Shown here one piece after another: positions 36,164 to 44,030 of a stretch of 44,030 bases of DNA. The stretch covers positions 1 through 44,030 of the forward strand of contig NZ_JASHHX010000027.1 in the NCBI RefSeq assembly GCF_030056575.1. Direction: 5' to 3'. Below the pieces are notes generated by a model. The model had not been told where the DNA came from, searched no databases, and was given only the letters and a program-made list of their open reading frames with translations. The DNA comes from Rhodoblastus sp. 17X3 (GTDB taxonomy: Bacteria; Pseudomonadota; Alphaproteobacteria; Rhizobiales; Beijerinckiaceae). Every line of letters starts with the position of its first letter. The stretch's first letter is position 1. A program made the position numbers and the translations under genes.

Positions 36164-36985
36164 TCATTCCCGTCTGAAGCTCGCCCCAAAGACCGCGCCG
36201 TCCAGGACAGGAGACCGGCCGCCGATTTCGCCGCGCGGGGCCGGCAGAGACAGATTGCCGGCCTTCATGGCGACTTCGGTGCGGTTCCTCGCGTTCAGCT
36301 TTTTCATGATGTTCCGAACGTGAACCTTGACCGTGCTCTCGCACATGTTCAGTTCATAGGCGATCACCTTGTTGGGCTTGCCCTGGCGAATCCCCTGGAT
36401 CACTTTCAGTTCGCGGACGGTCACGCCATTCTCGGCAACCTGTTCGGTCGCGGGCGTTGCCGCCTGCCTGGCCGAGAGGAGACATTGCGGCGGAACATAA
36501 GTGCCGCCCGCGCCGACAAATCTTATGGCCTGGGCGAAAACCTCAAACCCCGCGCTCATCGAGATATATCCGTTGGCCCCGGCGCCAATGACGGCCAGAG
36601 CCTCGTCCAGATTGTCGGTCTTCGCCAGCACCATGGAGCGAACCGGCGGATCAAAAGCCACCAGACGGGCAAGTTCAGATTCCGCTTCTTCGTCGGACAG
36701 CGAGTAGGTCGACAGGACGACCAGGGCCGAGGGGTCGAGTGCGGGAGACTGCGCCAGTTCAGACAGGCTCGCAAAAGCGGCGGCCTCGCCCGGCCAGTAA
36801 CTGTCGACGCTGCGCTGCAAGCAATCCCGAAGGAAGGCGTTGCGCTCGACGATCACAATCCGTCCCGCCACTTCGGATCTCACGCCCCGGGATTCCCTTT
36901 CTTCGGCCGCTCTATTGGCGCCCATGGCAAAAATGGATGACTTCACGCGCCATTCTCCGGGTATAGACCGCTCAGAAGCCAACAT
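36164..36985 (-). CDS. LuxR/NarL-type regulator with degenerate receiver domain
   Basis: 273 residues from MLASERSIPG, with GGGGGA six bases upstream. A receiver-like domain (about 41-165) keeps the fold (GRIVIVERNAFLRDCLQRSV, then GANGYISMSAGFEVFAQAI) but lacks the key residues: the double acid is V-E-R, the phospho-acceptor position reads LSTYS with Ser92, and the conserved Lys is absent from GYISMSAG. The C-terminal HTH (187-243) is intact: TVRELKVIQGIRQGKPNKVIAYELNMCESTVKVHVRNIMKKL. It is probably phosphorylation-independent. It is divergent from the YbjN-fusion gene across an AT-rich gap. Confidence 0.88.
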   Translation of the reverse strand: MLASERSIPGEWRVKSSIFAMGANRAAEERESRGVRSEVAGRIVIVERNAFLRDCLQRSVDSYWPGEAAAFASLSELAQSPALDPSALVVLSTYSLSDEEAESELARLVAFDPPVRSMVLAKTDNLDEALAVIGAGANGYISMSAGFEVFAQAIRFVGAGGTYVPPQCLLSARQAATPATEQVAENGVTVRELKVIQGIRQGKPNKVIAYELNMCESTVKVHVRNIMKKLNARNRTEVAMKAGNLSLPAPRGEIGGRSPVLDGAVFGASFRRE

Positions 36986-37653
36986 TGGTGATCCCCCTAC
37001 ATATATCTGAATACACAAGCGCATGAGAGCGCTTGACGACGACGATCTCGCTCTTATTGTAGTTTGCTAATTGCATTATTATAAATAAACTTGTTATTTC
37101 TATAAAACTAAAATCAAACCAATATGAAAGAAAAAACAATATTTCAAAATATCCATGTGACAAAAACACACATCAACTTTCGAAAGCGTGCGATAAAATT
37201 CGGCTCCAATCACGCCTGGCGTCGGCGGAACCGGCAGACGCGCAATAATGGCTGGCCGGAGCGCCCGCCTGATGCATTTCGACACTGTAGAAACTTGAGC
37301 CTTTGATACACACGACAATTTGACCGTTAGAAAAATGTCATATTTGTATAAAATTGTAAAATCGAATCGCAATACTTAGTAAATACGTGACTTTTTTCAT
37401 TTCGACTCAATGAGATGTGTCGCCTGATTGAATTGCATTAACTCGAAACTGTTAATTCGACGCCTTCCTCGGTCAAAGCACGGGATTGCAACATATTGCA
37501 TGAGATGGCGACGGCGCTCGGCTTCCCGCCTGAGTCATGACGCGACGCACTCGATATGCAGAATTTTATGAGCAGACATGTGCATGCATCATGGCTACGC
37601 TGTAGCGATATCGTTCCTTTCTGCCGTCCATTCCAGCCAGAGGCTCTGACAAA
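36986..37653. other. AT-rich gene-poor region between LuxR-type regulator and YbjN-fusion gene
   Basis: 668 bases, markedly richer in A and T than the rest of the window, holding the divergent promoters of the two flanking genes. A GC-richer patch at about 37200-37275 is embedded in it. TTAA-N10-TTAA occurs at 37438-37455. Short open frames exist on both strands but lack ribosome sites or family-like text, so none is called. No tRNA, transposase or clear terminal repeat was seen. Confidence 0.6.
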
Positions 37654-38862
37654 ATGTCCGTAAAAGCGCTCCTGAAAGCTTCGATCTGCCTGTTTGCCCT
37701 CATGGGATCGCAGGCCCGGGCGGAGAGCGCAAGCGAACTGGCTTCGGGCGCGATCAGCGGCTATGTCACCATCAAGGCCTTCGCCAACGTCTGCAAATTC
37801 GAGATCGAGAAGCCGATCGCCGGCGCGCTGGATTCCAACATCGCGGCGCTGGCGAGCAAGTTCAACGTGCCTGGCGCCGCCATGGACGCGATGATGAAGG
37901 AGAGCGTCAAACAGCTCAGCGGCCATGATTCCGAGACCTGCGTCTGGGGACCGGACAAATTCAACGCCATGGTTTCCGAGATGGCGAAGGAGCCGCTCGC
38001 CGCCGCCGCCAGGGCCGGAGTCGCGCAGGCGCAAATCCCGGCGTCGAAGGTTCCGCTGGCCCCTGTCCCCGCCGAGCCGCCGGCGGACGCCGTGAAACAG
38101 AAGGCGCAAAACGGCATCGGCGGCTATATGGCTATCGTGGCGATCTCGAAGCTGTGCGACTTCACCCTCGACCCCGCCGCCGTGAATACGATCCTCGGCA
38201 ACATCAACGTGTTGAAGCCGGGATCGGAGCTGACGGACAAGGAACTTGATGACATTCTTGACCGGACCGTCGCGACCTTCGGCGAGAACAAGCAGAAATA
38301 TTGCGGCCCCGGACAGGCGGCGTTCGTTTCCGGCGTAACGGAAATGGCGAAGCTTGCGGCAGCGGAAGCCGAAGGCAGCGGAATCAGGCTGAAACCCGTG
38401 GAGGCGCCCCAGCCCGCAGCCGCCGCAACGCCGGCGGGCGCAGCCGGCCCGGCGACCAGCATGATCACGGGCTCCGACGTCGACGCGATCGTAGCGATGG
38501 CCGCCCGTTACGGCGACGCCGCCCTGACCAAGGACAAGAACGGAAACCCCTATATCAAGAACCGCTCCAACGGCGCCGGCTGGACGATCTCGTTCTATGG
38601 CTGCGACAAGGGCGCCGACTGCAAATCAATCGAATTTTATCACGGCTTCGAAACCGACAACAAACCGACCAGCGCCCGGATCAACGAGTGGAACCAGAAA
38701 AAGCGCTGGAGCAAGGCCTATCTCGACCAGGATGGCGACCCGAACATCTCGTTCGACATCAACCTGCGTTACGGCGTGGCCCGCGGCAATCTGGAGGCTG
38801 ACATCGGCCGCTGGGTCGAAACGATCAGGGACTTCAAGGCTTTTGTCGGCGGCAAGAACTGA
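37654..38862 (+). CDS. exported protein: duplicated two-cysteine module fused to YbjN-like domain
   Basis: 402 residues with a signal peptide (LLKASICLFALMGSQARA, cleavage near 23). Module 1 (32-115) has GAISGYVTIKAFANVCKFEI with C47 and SETCVWGPDKFNAMVSEMAK with C96. Module 2 (153-235) has NGIGGYMAIVAISKLCDFTL with C168 and KQKYCGPGQAAFVSGVTEMAK with C217. The two cysteines are 49 residues apart in both, showing an internal duplication. A Pro/Ala linker leads to a YbjN-like domain (275-397): GWTISFYGCDKG, SIEFYHGF, then WNQKKRWSKAYLDQDGD. YbjN-like folds often bind partners; the function here is unknown. Confidence 0.82.
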   Translation: MSVKALLKASICLFALMGSQARAESASELASGAISGYVTIKAFANVCKFEIEKPIAGALDSNIAALASKFNVPGAAMDAMMKESVKQLSGHDSETCVWGPDKFNAMVSEMAKEPLAAAARAGVAQAQIPASKVPLAPVPAEPPADAVKQKAQNGIGGYMAIVAISKLCDFTLDPAAVNTILGNINVLKPGSELTDKELDDILDRTVATFGENKQKYCGPGQAAFVSGVTEMAKLAAAEAEGSGIRLKPVEAPQPAAAATPAGAAGPATSMITGSDVDAIVAMAARYGDAALTKDKNGNPYIKNRSNGAGWTISFYGCDKGADCKSIEFYHGFETDNKPTSARINEWNQKKRWSKAYLDQDGDPNISFDINLRYGVARGNLEADIGRWVETIRDFKAFVGGKN

Positions 38863-38898
38863 TCACGCCTTAAGCCGCCTTCGCCCCGGTCGCCCGAT

Positions 38899-39108
38899 TC
38901 AATAATCGCCGCTGCCGACCAGAGGATGGATGCCCCCGAGGCTGCGACTGCGGCGCGAAACGCGTGCGCGGCTGCTGCGTTTCGTCCCCACCTGCGCGAT
39001 CGGACCGGCTTTCGACAGCGATAGCGAGTTCGGGCTGAAGGCGGGAAAGGCGCCGGCCGCCGGCGCGCCGACCGCGCAGGCCAGGATCACGGCAAGAATA
39101 TAGCGCAT
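38899..39108 (-). CDS. tiny exported basic protein, unknown
   Basis: 69 residues with a signal peptide (YILAVILACAVGAPAAGA). The mature part is short and Ser/Arg-rich (FSPNSLSLSKAGPIAQVGTKRSSRARVSRRSRSLGGIHPLVGSGDY). GGGAGCC lies six bases before the ATG, which supports real translation. No family is recognised. It converges with the YbjN-fusion gene and precedes nothing obvious on its strand until the LuxR-type regulator. Confidence 0.6.
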   Translation of the reverse strand: MRYILAVILACAVGAPAAGAFPAFSPNSLSLSKAGPIAQVGTKRSSRARVSRRSRSLGGIHPLVGSGDY

Positions 39109-39231
39109 GGGCGTGGCTCCCTTCGAAGGGCGGCCGGTCGGGCGCGCCCTTGACCTGACGGCGAGACTAGCACGAATCGACCGCGCGGTGGAGGAGGAAC
39201 GCGGGGCGCAGACGCCCGGCGGCAGGAGCCT

Positions 39232-39861
39232 TCACTCCCGTGCGAGCAGGGCCGCCGCCAGCATCTGGAAGGCCCGGGCGCGATGCGACAGGGCTTTCGA
39301 GCCATCGGCCGGAATGCCGTGCTTCTCCTCGGCGCTCATCTCGCCGAAAGTGCGCTCGTAGCCGTCGGGGGTGAAGCAGGGATCATAGCCGAAGCCCGCC
39401 GTACCGCGCGGCGGAAAGGCGAGGTCGCCGAACACCTTGCCCTCGAAAGTCGCGGTTTCGCCGTCCGGCCAGGCCAGAGCCAGAGCCGAGACGAAATGGG
39501 CGCGGCGCGAGGGCGAGCCGGAATTGCGCACCTCGTCCTCGATCCGCGCCATGGCGGCGGAAAAATCCTTGCTCTCGCCCGCCCAGCGCGCGGAATAAAT
39601 TCCCGGCGCGTCGCCCAGCGCCTCGACGCAGAGGCCGGAATCGTCGGCCAAGGCCGGCAGGCCCGCGCCGTGAGCGGCGGCCCGCGCCTTGATCAGGGCG
39701 TTAGCGATAAAATCATCGCCGGTCTCCTCCGGCTCTGCCAGGCCGAGTTCGCCCGCCGAAACCGCCTCGATCCCAAAAGGCGCGAGCAATTCGCGCATTT
39801 CGCGCAATTTGCCCGCATTATGGGTGGCGATGACGATCTTGCCTTCAAGCTTGCGGCTCAC
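39232..39861 (-). CDS. rdgB: RdgB/HAM1 non-canonical purine NTP pyrophosphatase
   Basis: 209 residues. The N-terminal [19 protein letters not shown] is the substrate-loop signature, followed by [19 protein letters not shown] and [24 protein letters not shown], the catalytic region. [20 protein letters not shown] and HRARAF lie in the C-terminal part. The enzyme hydrolyses dITP, ITP and XTP to the monophosphates, keeping deaminated bases out of DNA. Its ATG overlaps the rph stop by four bases. hemW, which often follows rdgB in alphaproteobacteria, lies about 3.3 kb away. Confidence 0.96.
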   Translation of the reverse strand: MSRKLEGKIVIATHNAGKLREMRELLAPFGIEAVSAGELGLAEPEETGDDFIANALIKARAAAHGAGLPALADDSGLCVEALGDAPGIYSARWAGESKDFSAAMARIEDEVRNSGSPSRRAHFVSALALAWPDGETATFEGKVFGDLAFPPRGTAGFGYDPCFTPDGYERTFGEMSAEEKHGIPADGSKALSHRARAFQMLAAALLARE

Positions 39862-40568
39862 GACTCGATCGCCTGCTTCTGCAACTCCACCAGCAGGTTC
39901 ACCCCGCTGCGGGCAAGGCCCAGCAGGGAGGTCAGTTCGGCTTCCGAGAACACCGCACCTTCCGCCGTCGCCTGCACCTCGACCAGCCCGCCCGAGCCGG
40001 TGATGACGAAATTTCCGTCGGTATGGGCGGAGGAGTCCTCGGCGTAATCAAGGTCCAGCACCGGCACGCCCTGATAAATGCCGCAGGACACCGCCGCGAC
40101 ATGCTCCTTGAGCGGCATGTCCTTGATCATCGAGCGGCCGCGCATCCATTTCAGGCAATCATGCAGCGCCACCCAGGCGCCGGTGATCGCCGCCGTGCGG
40201 GTGCCGCCATCGGCCTGCAGCACGTCGCAGTCCAGCGTGATCTGGCGCTCGCCCATGGCCTGCAGGTTGGTGACGGCGCGCAGGGAGCGGCCGATCAGCC
40301 GCTGGATTTCCTGCGTGCGGCCCGAGGGCTTGCTGGTTTCGCGCCGGGTGCGCGTATGGGTGGCGCGCGGCAGCATGGAATATTCCGCCGTGATCCAGCC
40401 CTTGCCCTGTCCGCGCAGCCACATCGGCGGCTTGTCCTCCAGCGAGGCTGTGCAGAGCACATGGGTTTCGCCGAATTTCACCAGGCAGGAGCCTTCGGCG
40501 TAACGCGCGACATTGCGCTGCATTGAGACGGGACGCATGACGTCCGGCGCACGATGGGATGGGCGCAT
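39858..40568 (-). CDS. rph: ribonuclease PH
   Basis: 236 residues from [14 protein letters not shown], the standard RNase PH opening; in-frame codons upstream are not family-like. Diagnostic segments include [73 protein letters not shown] and [18 protein letters not shown]. It is a phosphate-dependent 3'-5' exoribonuclease that trims tRNA precursors. It overlaps rdgB by four bases (ATGA), a coupled pair widely conserved in alphaproteobacteria. Confidence 0.96.
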   Translation of the reverse strand: MRPSHRAPDVMRPVSMQRNVARYAEGSCLVKFGETHVLCTASLEDKPPMWLRGQGKGWITAEYSMLPRATHTRTRRETSKPSGRTQEIQRLIGRSLRAVTNLQAMGERQITLDCDVLQADGGTRTAAITGAWVALHDCLKWMRGRSMIKDMPLKEHVAAVSCGIYQGVPVLDLDYAEDSSAHTDGNFVITGSGGLVEVQATAEGAVFSEAELTSLLGLARSGVNLLVELQKQAIES

Positions 40569-40674
40569 GATTTCTCCTTCGAGTGTTGCCGCGCGTTGTA
40601 AAGGCTTGGCGCGCCGGCGCAAGAGGAAGTCGCCGCCGTCCGCCTGACGCGCCGCGCTCGACGCGATCGCGACG

Positions 40675-41856
40675 CTATGGCTCGCGCTCGATCGAGCCGC
40701 CCGCCGCCTCCTCTTCGCCCCGCACCTGGCCCAACGCGCGCCGCGCCCCATCCAGTTCGCCGCGAATGAGCCCCAACTCACGCCGCGCTTCGTCGAGTTC
40801 TCCGCGCATCAGACCGAATTCGGTTCGCACCGCATCGGGTTCGGTGCACATCTGGCCCAGGGCGCGCCGCGCTTCATCCAATTCGCCACGCATCTGCCCC
40901 AACTCGCGCCGCGCCGCATCAAGCTCGCCGCGCATCTGGCCCAACTCGTTTCGCGCCGCATCCAGTTCGCCCGGAAATACCCCCGGCTCGCGCGAGCTGG
41001 CCGCGTCCGCCGCCGGGATCTCGGAATTCCCGGTTCTCTCAAAGGCGAGGCGTTCTTCCAGCGCCCGCGCCAGGGATTCCCGCGCGCTCTCCTTTTCCGC
41101 CAACTCGCGTTCCGCCTTCCTCAAGCGGTAAACCACGGGACTCAGCGAGGTCGCGATGTCGCGCATGCCCTTCGTCCGCTCCCGCCCGATAGTGACTGGC
41201 CAGCTATGGAACCACGATTCGAAATTATCAATTTCGATCGCATGCGGCGTCAGCCCCGCGTTCCGAAAGGCCAGATTGGCCGACAATTGGTCCCGCCGCG
41301 AATAGCGGAAGACATGGGCGGCCCAGATTTCCAGCATTTTCCGGACGCTGGAATCAGCATGATCGCGCAAAAGGATCGCCGTCCAATAAGGTCTCTCCTC
41401 CAGCAGCGTCGGATCGAACAGCGCATAGTGGTTGATCTGCTCGAACAGACGGTTCGGATCGTCGAAGCCATAGCGAGTGACTTCAAGGAACTCGTCCAGC
41501 AGATTTTCACGATAGCTATGGGTCGGAATCGCCATGGGCGTATCGTTCAGGAAGGTCGCGAAGAGCGTTTCAGGCCGAACCTTCAGGATCACCGAATTGT
41601 CGATATAGAGGGACTGGTCGAACTCCGGTAGATGCACGTGCGGCCGGATTTTCAGGTCGCGCTGGCTGCGGATCGGATCCGTCGCGAATGTCGGCTCGAT
41701 CTGCTGGATTTTCCACGAGTCGCTCATCAGGTTCGGGTCGTCGGTCAGGCAGATGAACGGCAGTGAAGACTCCTTGGCGACCGCCTGCTCGTTCAAGAGT
41801 TCGTAGCCGCCCGTCAAGACCGTATAGACGCAGCGTGAAGGCATGATTCCATCCAT
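40675..41856 (-). CDS. DUF616-like glycosyltransferase with 14-residue repeat tail
   Basis: 393 residues from the ATG at 41856; ATG 41844 and ATG 41889 are alternatives, as no start has a strong ribosome site. The N-terminal domain ([24 protein letters not shown], then [24 protein letters not shown]) matches DUF616-type glycosyltransferases with a D-x-D-like acceptor region. A charged helix ([23 protein letters not shown]) leads to six 14-residue repeats ending the protein ([14 protein letters not shown] type). The tail should form a coiled coil or extended helical rod. The substrate is unknown, perhaps a surface polysaccharide. Confidence 0.75.
   Translation of the reverse strand: MDGIMPSRCVYTVLTGGYELLNEQAVAKESSLPFICLTDDPNLMSDSWKIQQIEPTFATDPIRSQRDLKIRPHVHLPEFDQSLYIDNSVILKVRPETLFATFLNDTPMAIPTHSYRENLLDEFLEVTRYGFDDPNRLFEQINHYALFDPTLLEERPYWTAILLRDHADSSVRKMLEIWAAHVFRYSRRDQLSANLAFRNAGLTPHAIEIDNFESWFHSWPVTIGRERTKGMRDIATSLSPVVYRLRKAERELAEKESARESLARALEERLAFERTGNSEIPAADAASSREPGVFPGELDAARNELGQMRGELDAARRELGQMRGELDEARRALGQMCTEPDAVRTEFGLMRGELDEARRELGLIRGELDGARRALGQVRGEEEAAGGSIEREP
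40720..40971. repeat. six 42-base tandem repeats encoding a heptad-pair tail
   Basis: Six in-frame 42-base units encode [70 protein letters not shown] and [14 protein letters not shown]. Fourteen residues equal two heptads. The fourth unit is the most diverged, so the array has partly decayed. Confidence 0.93.
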
Positions 41857-42118
41857 TGCTCGGGCCAGAGGCGCCAGCCCCCGTCGCATAGCCCCGCGCT
41901 GAACGCGCCAAAGCCGCGAATAGCAATATAGGGTCAAATGATCGCCGCTTCGACCCAGCGGCCCGAGGCGTGCGGCATCGCTCCGGCATCCGACACGAAA
42001 TGCCGCCCCGGCAGGGGCGTGAACAGGCGGAAGCGCGGCCTTTTCTGAGCGGCGGAAAAACGCCGGCGCCTCTCCCTCCTCTCTTCCTTTCCCGCAGCCA
42101 GCCTGCTATTTGCGGCGC

Positions 42119-43924
42119 ATGAGCGCGCACAAGATCGAAAACATCCGCAATTTCTCCATCGTCGCCCATATCGACCATGGCAAGTCCACCCTCGCCGACC
42201 GGCTGATCCAGCAAACCGGGACCGTGGCCGCGCGCGACATGAGCGAGCAAATGCTCGATTCGATGGATATCGAGCGCGAGCGCGGCATCACGATCAAGGC
42301 CCAGACCGTCCGCCTCGAATACAAGGCCGAGGATGGCAAGACCTATATTCTCAACCTGATGGACACGCCCGGCCACGTCGATTTCGCCTATGAGGTGTCG
42401 CGTTCGCTCGCCGCCTGCGAAGGCTCGCTGCTGGTGGTGGACGCATCGCAGGGCGTGGAAGCCCAGACGCTGGCCAATGTCTATCATGCGCTCGACGCCG
42501 GCCATGAAATCGTGCCAGTGCTCAACAAGATCGACCTGCCCGCCGCCGAGCCGGACCGCATCAAGGCCCAGATCGAGGAAGTGATCGGCCTCGACGCCTC
42601 CGAAGCCGTGCCGATTTCCGCCAAGACCGGCATCGGCATCGATCTGGTGCTCGAAGCCATCGTGAAAAAGCTGCCGCCGCCGCAGGGCGACGAAAAGGCC
42701 CCGCTCAAGGCGCTGCTGGTCGACAGCTGGTATGACGCCTATCTCGGCGTCGTGGTGCTGGTGCGCATTTTCGACGGCGAGTTGCGCAAGGGCCAGAAAA
42801 TCCAGATGATGGCCGCCGACGCCCATTACGAAGTGGACCGCATCGGCGTGTTCCGCCCGAAAATGCAGGATGTCGCCAAGCTCGGCCCCGGCGAGGTCGG
42901 CTTCATCACCGCCCAGATCAAGCAGGTGGCCGACACCCGCGTCGGCGACACCATCACCGATGAGAAAAAGCCCTGCGCCGAGGCCTTCGCAGGCTTCAAG
43001 CCGGCCCAGCCCGTGGTGTTTTGCGGGTTGTTTCCGGTCGACGCCGCCGATTTCGAAGATTTACGCGCTGCGATGGGGCGGCTCAGGCTCAATGACGCCA
43101 GCTTCTCCTTCGAAATGGAATCCTCCGCCGCGCTGGGCTTCGGCTTCCGCTGCGGGTTTTTGGGCCTGCTGCATCTCGAAATCATCCAGGAGCGGCTGGA
43201 GCGCGAGTTCAATCTCGACCTGATCGCGACGGCGCCATCGGTGATCTACAAGATCATTATGAACAATGGCGAGACCATCGAGCTGCACAATCCCGCCGAC
43301 ATGCCCGATGTGGTCAAGATCTCCGAAATCCAGGAGCCCTGGATCAAGGCGACCATCCTGACGCCGGACGAATATCTCGGCTCGGTGCTGAAGCTGTGCC
43401 AGGACCGGCGCGGCGTGCAGGTCGATCTCAATTACGTCGGCAAGCGCGCCATGGTGGTCTATGAGCTGCCGCTCAATGAAGTGGTGTTCGACTTCTATGA
43501 CCGGCTGAAGTCGATCTCGAAAGGCTATGCCTCATTCGACTATCAGATCATCGATTACCGCCCCGGCGATCTCGTCAAGATGTCGCTGCTGGTCAACGCC
43601 GAGCCGGTGGACGCGCTGTCCATGCTGGTCCATCGCACCCGCGCCGAAATGCGCGGCCGCGCCATGTGCGAGAAGCTGCGCGAACTGATCCCGCAGCACA
43701 TGTTCCAGATTCCGATCCAGGCCGCCATCGGCGCGAAGATCATCGCGCGCGAGACGATCCGGGCGCTGCGCAAGGACGTAACCGCCAAATGCTATGGCGG
43801 CGACGTGACCCGCAAGCGCAAGCTGCTTGAGAAGCAGAAGGAAGGCAAGAAGCGCATGCGGCAATTCGGCAAGGTCGAAATCCCGCAGGAAGCCTTCATC
43901 GCCGCCCTGAAGATGGACAGCTGA
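42119..43924 (+). CDS. lepA: elongation factor 4 (LepA)
   Basis: 601 residues from the ATG at 42119; a TTG nine bases upstream is less likely. GTPase motifs are [14 protein letters not shown] (G1), [14 protein letters not shown] (G3) and [13 protein letters not shown] (G4). LepA-specific text includes [51 protein letters not shown] and the C-terminal domain [27 protein letters not shown]4 is a ribosome-associated GTPase involved in initiation and back-translocation under stress. It is monocistronic here by spacing. Confidence 0.98.
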   Translation: MSAHKIENIRNFSIVAHIDHGKSTLADRLIQQTGTVAARDMSEQMLDSMDIERERGITIKAQTVRLEYKAEDGKTYILNLMDTPGHVDFAYEVSRSLAACEGSLLVVDASQGVEAQTLANVYHALDAGHEIVPVLNKIDLPAAEPDRIKAQIEEVIGLDASEAVPISAKTGIGIDLVLEAIVKKLPPPQGDEKAPLKALLVDSWYDAYLGVVVLVRIFDGELRKGQKIQMMAADAHYEVDRIGVFRPKMQDVAKLGPGEVGFITAQIKQVADTRVGDTITDEKKPCAEAFAGFKPAQPVVFCGLFPVDAADFEDLRAAMGRLRLNDASFSFEMESSAALGFGFRCGFLGLLHLEIIQERLEREFNLDLIATAPSVIYKIIMNNGETIELHNPADMPDVVKISEIQEPWIKATILTPDEYLGSVLKLCQDRRGVQVDLNYVGKRAMVVYELPLNEVVFDFYDRLKSISKGYASFDYQIIDYRPGDLVKMSLLVNAEPVDALSMLVHRTRAEMRGRAMCEKLRELIPQHMFQIPIQAAIGAKIIARETIRALRKDVTAKCYGGDVTRKRKLLEKQKEGKKRMRQFGKVEIPQEAFIAALKMDS

Positions 43925-43925
43925 C

Positions 43926-43943
43926 GCCCCGGCGAACCGGGGC
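43926..43943 (+). terminator. hairpin after lepA
   Basis: GCCCCGG (43926-43932) pairs exactly with CCGGGGC (43937-43943) around CGAA, two bases past the lepA stop. No T-run follows, so it may be a terminator or a 3'-end stem. Confidence 0.55.
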
Positions 43944-43963
43944 GCGCTGCGGCCAACGTCCGC

Positions 43964-44030
43964 TTACTGGTTGAAGATGGTCTGCGCCTGGACGATGGAC
44001 GGCGCGACGCCAGCGACGAATATGTCGAAA
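43964..44030 (-). CDS. 3' end of an unidentified gene, truncated by the window edge
   Basis: On the minus strand an open frame enters from the right edge and ends at a TAA (43966-43964). The visible 21 residues read FDIFVAGVAPSIVQAQTIFNQ. This is too little to assign a family. It converges with lepA, and the lepA hairpin lies in the 39-base gap between the two stops. Confidence 0.5.
   Translation of the reverse strand, partial: FDIFVAGVAPSIVQAQTIFNQ

Noticed and set aside
37200-37306. tRNA-like or transposase remnant in the GC-rich patch
   Set aside because: No cloverleaf or anticodon arm could be formed, and the short open frames show no recombinase or transposase motif.
37100-37372. 90-codon open frame in the AT-rich gap on the minus strand
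   Set aside because: No ribosome binding site, mixed composition and no recognisable fold; its middle coincides with the GC-rich patch only.
40720-40971. CRISPR array
   Set aside because: The periodic 42-base repeats are contiguous, coding and lack spacers; they form the tail of the glycosyltransferase.

Overview
The window is GC-rich alphaproteobacterial chromosome, most likely from a methylotrophic member of the Hyphomicrobiales (Rhizobiales), such as the Methylocystaceae/Beijerinckiaceae. The evidence is a CtrA/SciP/FliJ cell-cycle and flagellar block, a PmtA-type phospholipid methyltransferase, a fragment resembling a palindromic repeat common in Rhizobiales, and a XoxF-type methanol dehydrogenase cluster next to the glutathione-dependent formaldehyde pathway. 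The species cannot be fixed from the sequence alone.

Layout. 1-8.6 kb is housekeeping: a DUF2019-like gene cut by the window edge, a tRNA-Met(CAU), mnmA-pmtA (overlapping), sciP, a YbhN-like membrane protein, fliJ and ctrA with candidate CtrA boxes, an MDR oxidoreductase, a CheY-like protein and trxB. 8.8-11.8 kb holds an iron-sulfur CCG-domain protein and glpD. 11.9-27 kb is a C1-metabolism region: frmA, a small Cys protein, a quinoprotein-relay metallo-hydrolase, xoxF-xoxG-xoxJ, a CXXCW rhodanese-like protein and a SoxYZ-like carrier. A minus-strand block follows (two unknown exported proteins, an OmpR-type regulator, another unknown exported protein, a beta-propeller, a PQQ-linked periplasmic binding protein), then DUF2380, gfa and fghA. 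Together these encode methanol -> formaldehyde -> S-hydroxymethylglutathione -> S-formylglutathione -> formate, plus a poorly understood periplasmic accessory set.

27-34.7 kb carries ppk1, a sorbosone-dehydrogenase-like beta-propeller, an MFS transporter, a two-gene ABC-2 exporter, three tandem hairpins, a short J-domain protein and a small Gly-rich exported protein. 34.8-40.6 kb holds hemW, rdgB and rph, normally close neighbours, but separated here by about 3.3 kb with a LuxR-type regulator whose receiver is degenerate, a 670-base AT-rich gene-poor stretch, an exported protein with a duplicated two-cysteine module fused to a YbjN-like domain, and a tiny exported protein. 40.7-44 kb has a DUF616-like glycosyltransferase with a 14-residue repeat tail, lepA, and the 3' end of an unidentified gene.

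The best candidates for new biology are the unknown exported proteins and regulator inside the xox/PQQ accessory cluster, and the cargo between rdgB and hemW. No phage, CRISPR, complete insertion sequence or replication origin was seen.
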